Positions 24,163 to 25,960 of a stretch of DNA of 25,960 bases are shown piece after piece. Each line of letters starts with the position of its first letter. Position 1 is the first letter of the stretch. A program made the translations under genes and the position numbers. Source of the stretch: Gemmatimonadota bacterium. Lineage in GTDB: Bacteria > Gemmatimonadota > Gemmatimonadetes > Longimicrobiales > Gaopeijiaceae. The stretch lies in contig JAPOOQ010000486.1 in NCBI GenBank assembly GCA_026713345.1, forward strand, positions 1-25,960, in the 5' to 3' direction. The notes beneath the pieces were generated by a model. The model worked only from the letters and a program-made list of their open reading frames with translations, was not told the DNA's origin and searched no databases.

Positions 24163-25568
24163 GATGGGGACTCCCGGAGCGCCGGGCCGTCCGCGCCCGG
24201 GATCGTGTCGTGGAGACCGCCCCTCCGGTAGCTCTCGTCGAGGAGTTCGACGATGTGAAGGACCGGCGTGCGGCGCCCGGCCATGCGCAGTCCGGCCCCG
24301 ATCTGCATCATGCACCCCGCATTGCCGGTGACCAGGGCGTCGGCGCCGGTTTCGATGACGCTGCGCACCTTGTCGCCGCCGATCCGACCGCCCAGCTCCC
24401 GGTGCGTGAGCCCGTAGATGCCGGCCCCACCGCAGCATTCGCTCGCCCCGGGGAGGGGGACGACTTCGATGCCGGGCACGGCCCGCACCACCTGCTCGGG
24501 GGGTCCGGACACCCCCTGGGCATGCAGCAGGTGGCAGGGCGGGTCGTAGGTAACCTTAAGTTGAACTTCGCCACCCTGGCGGGGCCCCTGTGCGGCCAGC
24601 AGTTCCGAGACATCCTTGACGCGCGCGGCCACGGCTGCCGCCCGTTGCCCCATTTCCCCGTCCTCGGCGAGCAGGCTGCCGTACCCGGCCATCGCGGCCC
24701 CGCACCCCGACGCGTTCATCACGATGAAGTCGGCTCCCGCGGCCTCGAAGGCGTCGACGTTCCGGCGCGCGAGGGCGCGGGCCTCGTCCAGATCGCCTGC
24801 GTGCGCGTGCAGGGCGCCGCAACACCCCTGTCCGGGCACGGAGACGACATCGTAGCCGTTTGCGCGCAGCACGCGTTCGGTGGCTGCGTTGACGCGCGCG
24901 AAGAGTCCCGCCTGGACGCACCCGGAGAGGATCGCAGCCGTGCCGGGGTGGGGTTGGGGGGTGGGGGGATGGGTGGGGGTGGGGGGGCGGGGGCGTGCGG
25001 TGCCCGGGCCGGGCTGGGCGGATCGCGACGTGGGCCGGATACTGGACAGCGCCGGGGCCGGGGCCGTGGCGGCGAGCATGGCCATGCCGAGGCGCACCGG
25101 CCCGGGCAGACCCTTGCCGGGACGCAAACGGGCCGCGAGCGCGGGGATCCGGGTGGCGCGGAAAAGGCGGGCCAGGCCCATTGCCGGGCGGGCCAGCGAG
25201 CCCGTGCCGAAAACGCGCAGCAGGAGTCGGGAGAGCAGGGGTGGTCGCCGGGCTTCGCGGCCGACGTGCCGGGCTAGTTCCAGGAGGTGGCCGTAGGCGA
25301 CGCCCGACGGGCAGACGGGTTCGCAGGCCCTGCACCCCAGGCAGCGGTCGATGTGGAGCTGGAAGGCGTCGGAGCCCGCATCCAGCCGGCCTTCCACCAC
25401 CGCCCGCATCAGATGGAGCCGGCCCCGCGGGGAGTCGGCCTCGTCCCCCAGACGCCGGTAGGTCGGGCAGGCGGGAAGGCAGAAGCCGCAGTGAACGCAG
25501 TTGAGAAGGCCTTCCTCCTGTTCCTTGACGGCGCGGGCGAGCGATTCGCTACTGGCGCTCACGGACAT
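24159..25568 (-). CDS. glcF: Glycolate oxidase iron-sulfur subunit
   Basis: A 469-residue protein. The N-terminus carries two [4Fe-4S] motifs, CVHCGFCLPACPTYR and CLGCRACEPVCPSGV. The C-terminal half has two Cys-rich CCG domains: one begins LSGCVQAGLF and continues GQGCCGALHAHAG, and the other has YDPPCHLLHAQGV and ECCGGAGIYGL. GlcF with GlcD and GlcE oxidises glycolate to glyoxylate and passes electrons to the quinone pool. The interdomain linker contains a Pro/Thr/His run (PPTPTHPPTPQPHPG) encoded by a G-rich microsatellite, not expected in the family. The ATG at 25568 overlaps the end of glcE by 10 bp, and the stop overlaps the M20 start, so the three genes are coupled. Confidence 0.94.
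   Translation of the reverse strand: MSVSASSESLARAVKEQEEGLLNCVHCGFCLPACPTYRRLGDEADSPRGRLHLMRAVVEGRLDAGSDAFQLHIDRCLGCRACEPVCPSGVAYGHLLELARHVGREARRPPLLSRLLLRVFGTGSLARPAMGLARLFRATRIPALAARLRPGKGLPGPVRLGMAMLAATAPAPALSSIRPTSRSAQPGPGTARPRPPTPTHPPTPQPHPGTAAILSGCVQAGLFARVNAATERVLRANGYDVVSVPGQGCCGALHAHAGDLDEARALARRNVDAFEAAGADFIVMNASGCGAAMAGYGSLLAEDGEMGQRAAAVAARVKDVSELLAAQGPRQGGEVQLKVTYDPPCHLLHAQGVSGPPEQVVRAVPGIEVVPLPGASECCGGAGIYGLTHRELGGRIGGDKVRSVIETGADALVTGNAGCMMQIGAGLRMAGRRTPVLHIVELLDESYRRGGLHDTIPGADGPALRESPS
24945..24993. repeat. G-rich microsatellite inside glcF
   Basis: Runs of three to seven G separated by one or two T, A or C bases on the plus strand encode a Pro-rich linker in glcF on the minus strand. 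It has strong G-quadruplex potential on the template side. It sits between the ferredoxin-like and CCG domains, where a length change would be tolerated if in frame. Confidence 0.85.
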
Positions 25569-25960
25569 TCGGACGCCAATACGGAGTGCGGATCGAAGAG
25601 CGCCGTGAGCCGCCCCCCCACCCCCCCCACCCCCCCCACCCCCTCGCGCGGCCCGTCACTCAGCGCCAGACTCCCACCCCAATCCACCATCTCGGCCCGG
25701 GCCTGCACCAGGCACTCCACCACCGCATCCACGCGGTCCGGCGCACAGCTCCCCTTCACGCGCACCAGCCCCCGCATCGCATCGGCGGCAACCCCCCCCC
25801 CCACCCCCCCCGCGCCCCTCCCGGCGCACGCCATCACGTCCCCCAACCGGTCCGGCAACGCCGCGAGACGCGCCACAATCGGCGACCCGTCCTCCCAGCG
25901 GGTCCGCCCCTCGTGGAAGGCCGCGCTGTCGCCCCCGGCGAGCACCTCGTCCGGCTCGCG
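25559..25960 (-). CDS. glcE: Glycolate oxidase FAD-binding subunit, C-terminal part (5' end outside window)
   Basis: The last 133 codons of a gene whose frame is open to the window edge. Position just before glcF with a 10-bp overlap, and segments such as MVDWGGSLAL (typical of the C-terminal cap of GlcE-type oxidases) and the final LFDPHSVLASECP (in GlcD/GlcE proteins the chain ends near FDP...LNP), support GlcE. The FAD-binding part is not in the window. Two C-rich tracts encode Gly/Val runs (GVGGVGGVGG and GAGGVGGGVA) that look inserted in surface loops. An 11-base and an 8-base C run at 25792-25811 would be prone to slippage. I infer the subunit mainly from gene order. Confidence 0.8.
   Translation of the reverse strand, partial: REPDEVLAGGDSAAFHEGRTRWEDGSPIVARLAALPDRLGDVMACAGRGAGGVGGGVAADAMRGLVRVKGSCAPDRVDAVVECLVQARAEMVDWGGSLALSDGPREGVGGVGGVGGRLTALFDPHSVLASECP
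25613..25643. repeat. 9-bp (C8A) tandem repeat inside glcE
   Basis: C7A, C8A, C8A, C5 in tandem gives a 9-bp, frame-preserving period that encodes repeated Gly-Val-Gly on the glcE strand. Loss or gain of whole units would keep the frame; slippage of single bases would not. Confidence 0.9.
25792..25811. repeat. Long C homopolymer tract inside glcE
   Basis: Eleven consecutive C, one A, then eight C. Single-base slippage here would frameshift glcE, so it is a candidate contingency site or a place where the assembly may be wrong. The frame is intact as given. Confidence 0.85.

Overview
The window (25,960 bp) is GC-rich (roughly two-thirds G+C by eye) and densely coded, with strong third-position GC bias. 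Lipoproteins with lipobox cysteines, a type IV pilus/type II secretion ATPase, a TAXI-type TRAP transporter, a Glc-type glycolate oxidase, ETF:quinone oxidoreductase and a MoxR/VWA pair point to a Gram-negative, respiring, probably heterotrophic bacterium. The mix is compatible with Gemmatimonadota or a similar high-GC phylum, but nothing in the window proves the phylum. I saw no tRNA, rRNA, CRISPR array, insertion sequence or phage gene. The longest stretch without a gene is about 260 bp.

Layout: 1-540 is the 3' end of a Fic-domain protein. It is followed by a small lipoprotein (minus) and an orphan LivJ-like binding lipoprotein (plus). From 2374 to 6482 a minus-strand group runs ETF:quinone oxidoreductase, a double-CDGSH iron-sulfur protein, and two members (A, B) of an exported protein family that I cannot name. 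A MoxR-like ATPase (6501-8015) and a VWA protein (9071-10363) lie on the plus strand, with mutY wedged antisense between them. The mutY start codon overlaps the VWA start codon, and its 3' end overlaps the MoxR gene. Next come a multi-pass MATE-like membrane protein and a Trm112-like protein (coupled, minus) and a DUF192 lipoprotein (plus).

From 12662 to 12921, between convergent genes, lies an AT-richer island with three copies of an 18-bp palindrome spaced 40-41 bp apart. It is the most striking non-coding structure here. A long minus-strand directon (18566 to 12922) then encodes the third member (C) of the exported family, a Yip1-like membrane protein, a fused TAXI-TRAP permease, its binding protein and a class V aminotransferase. 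Several junctions are 4-bp start/stop overlaps. At the permease start, an imperfect direct duplication has produced a 15-codon upstream ORF whose stop overlaps the permease start.

18740-21158 (plus) holds an unrecognised protein and a GspE/PilB-type ATPase with an extra C-terminal zinc-ribbon tail. The right end (minus) is glcE (partial), glcF, an M20 metallopeptidase, a basic AT-hook-like protein with its own promoter, and an enolase-superfamily enzyme of the OSBS/N-acylamino-acid racemase type. The racemase-like and M20 genes could act together in N-acyl or D-amino-acid salvage. Cytosine-rich microsatellites recur inside coding linkers (mutY, glcF, glcE) and may be a genome-wide habit.

No defence island or obviously new multi-gene system is visible. 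The best leads are the palindrome array, the duplicated translation-initiation regions, the three-member exported family, the ETF-QO that lacks one cluster cysteine, and the mutY/MoxR/VWA gene packing.
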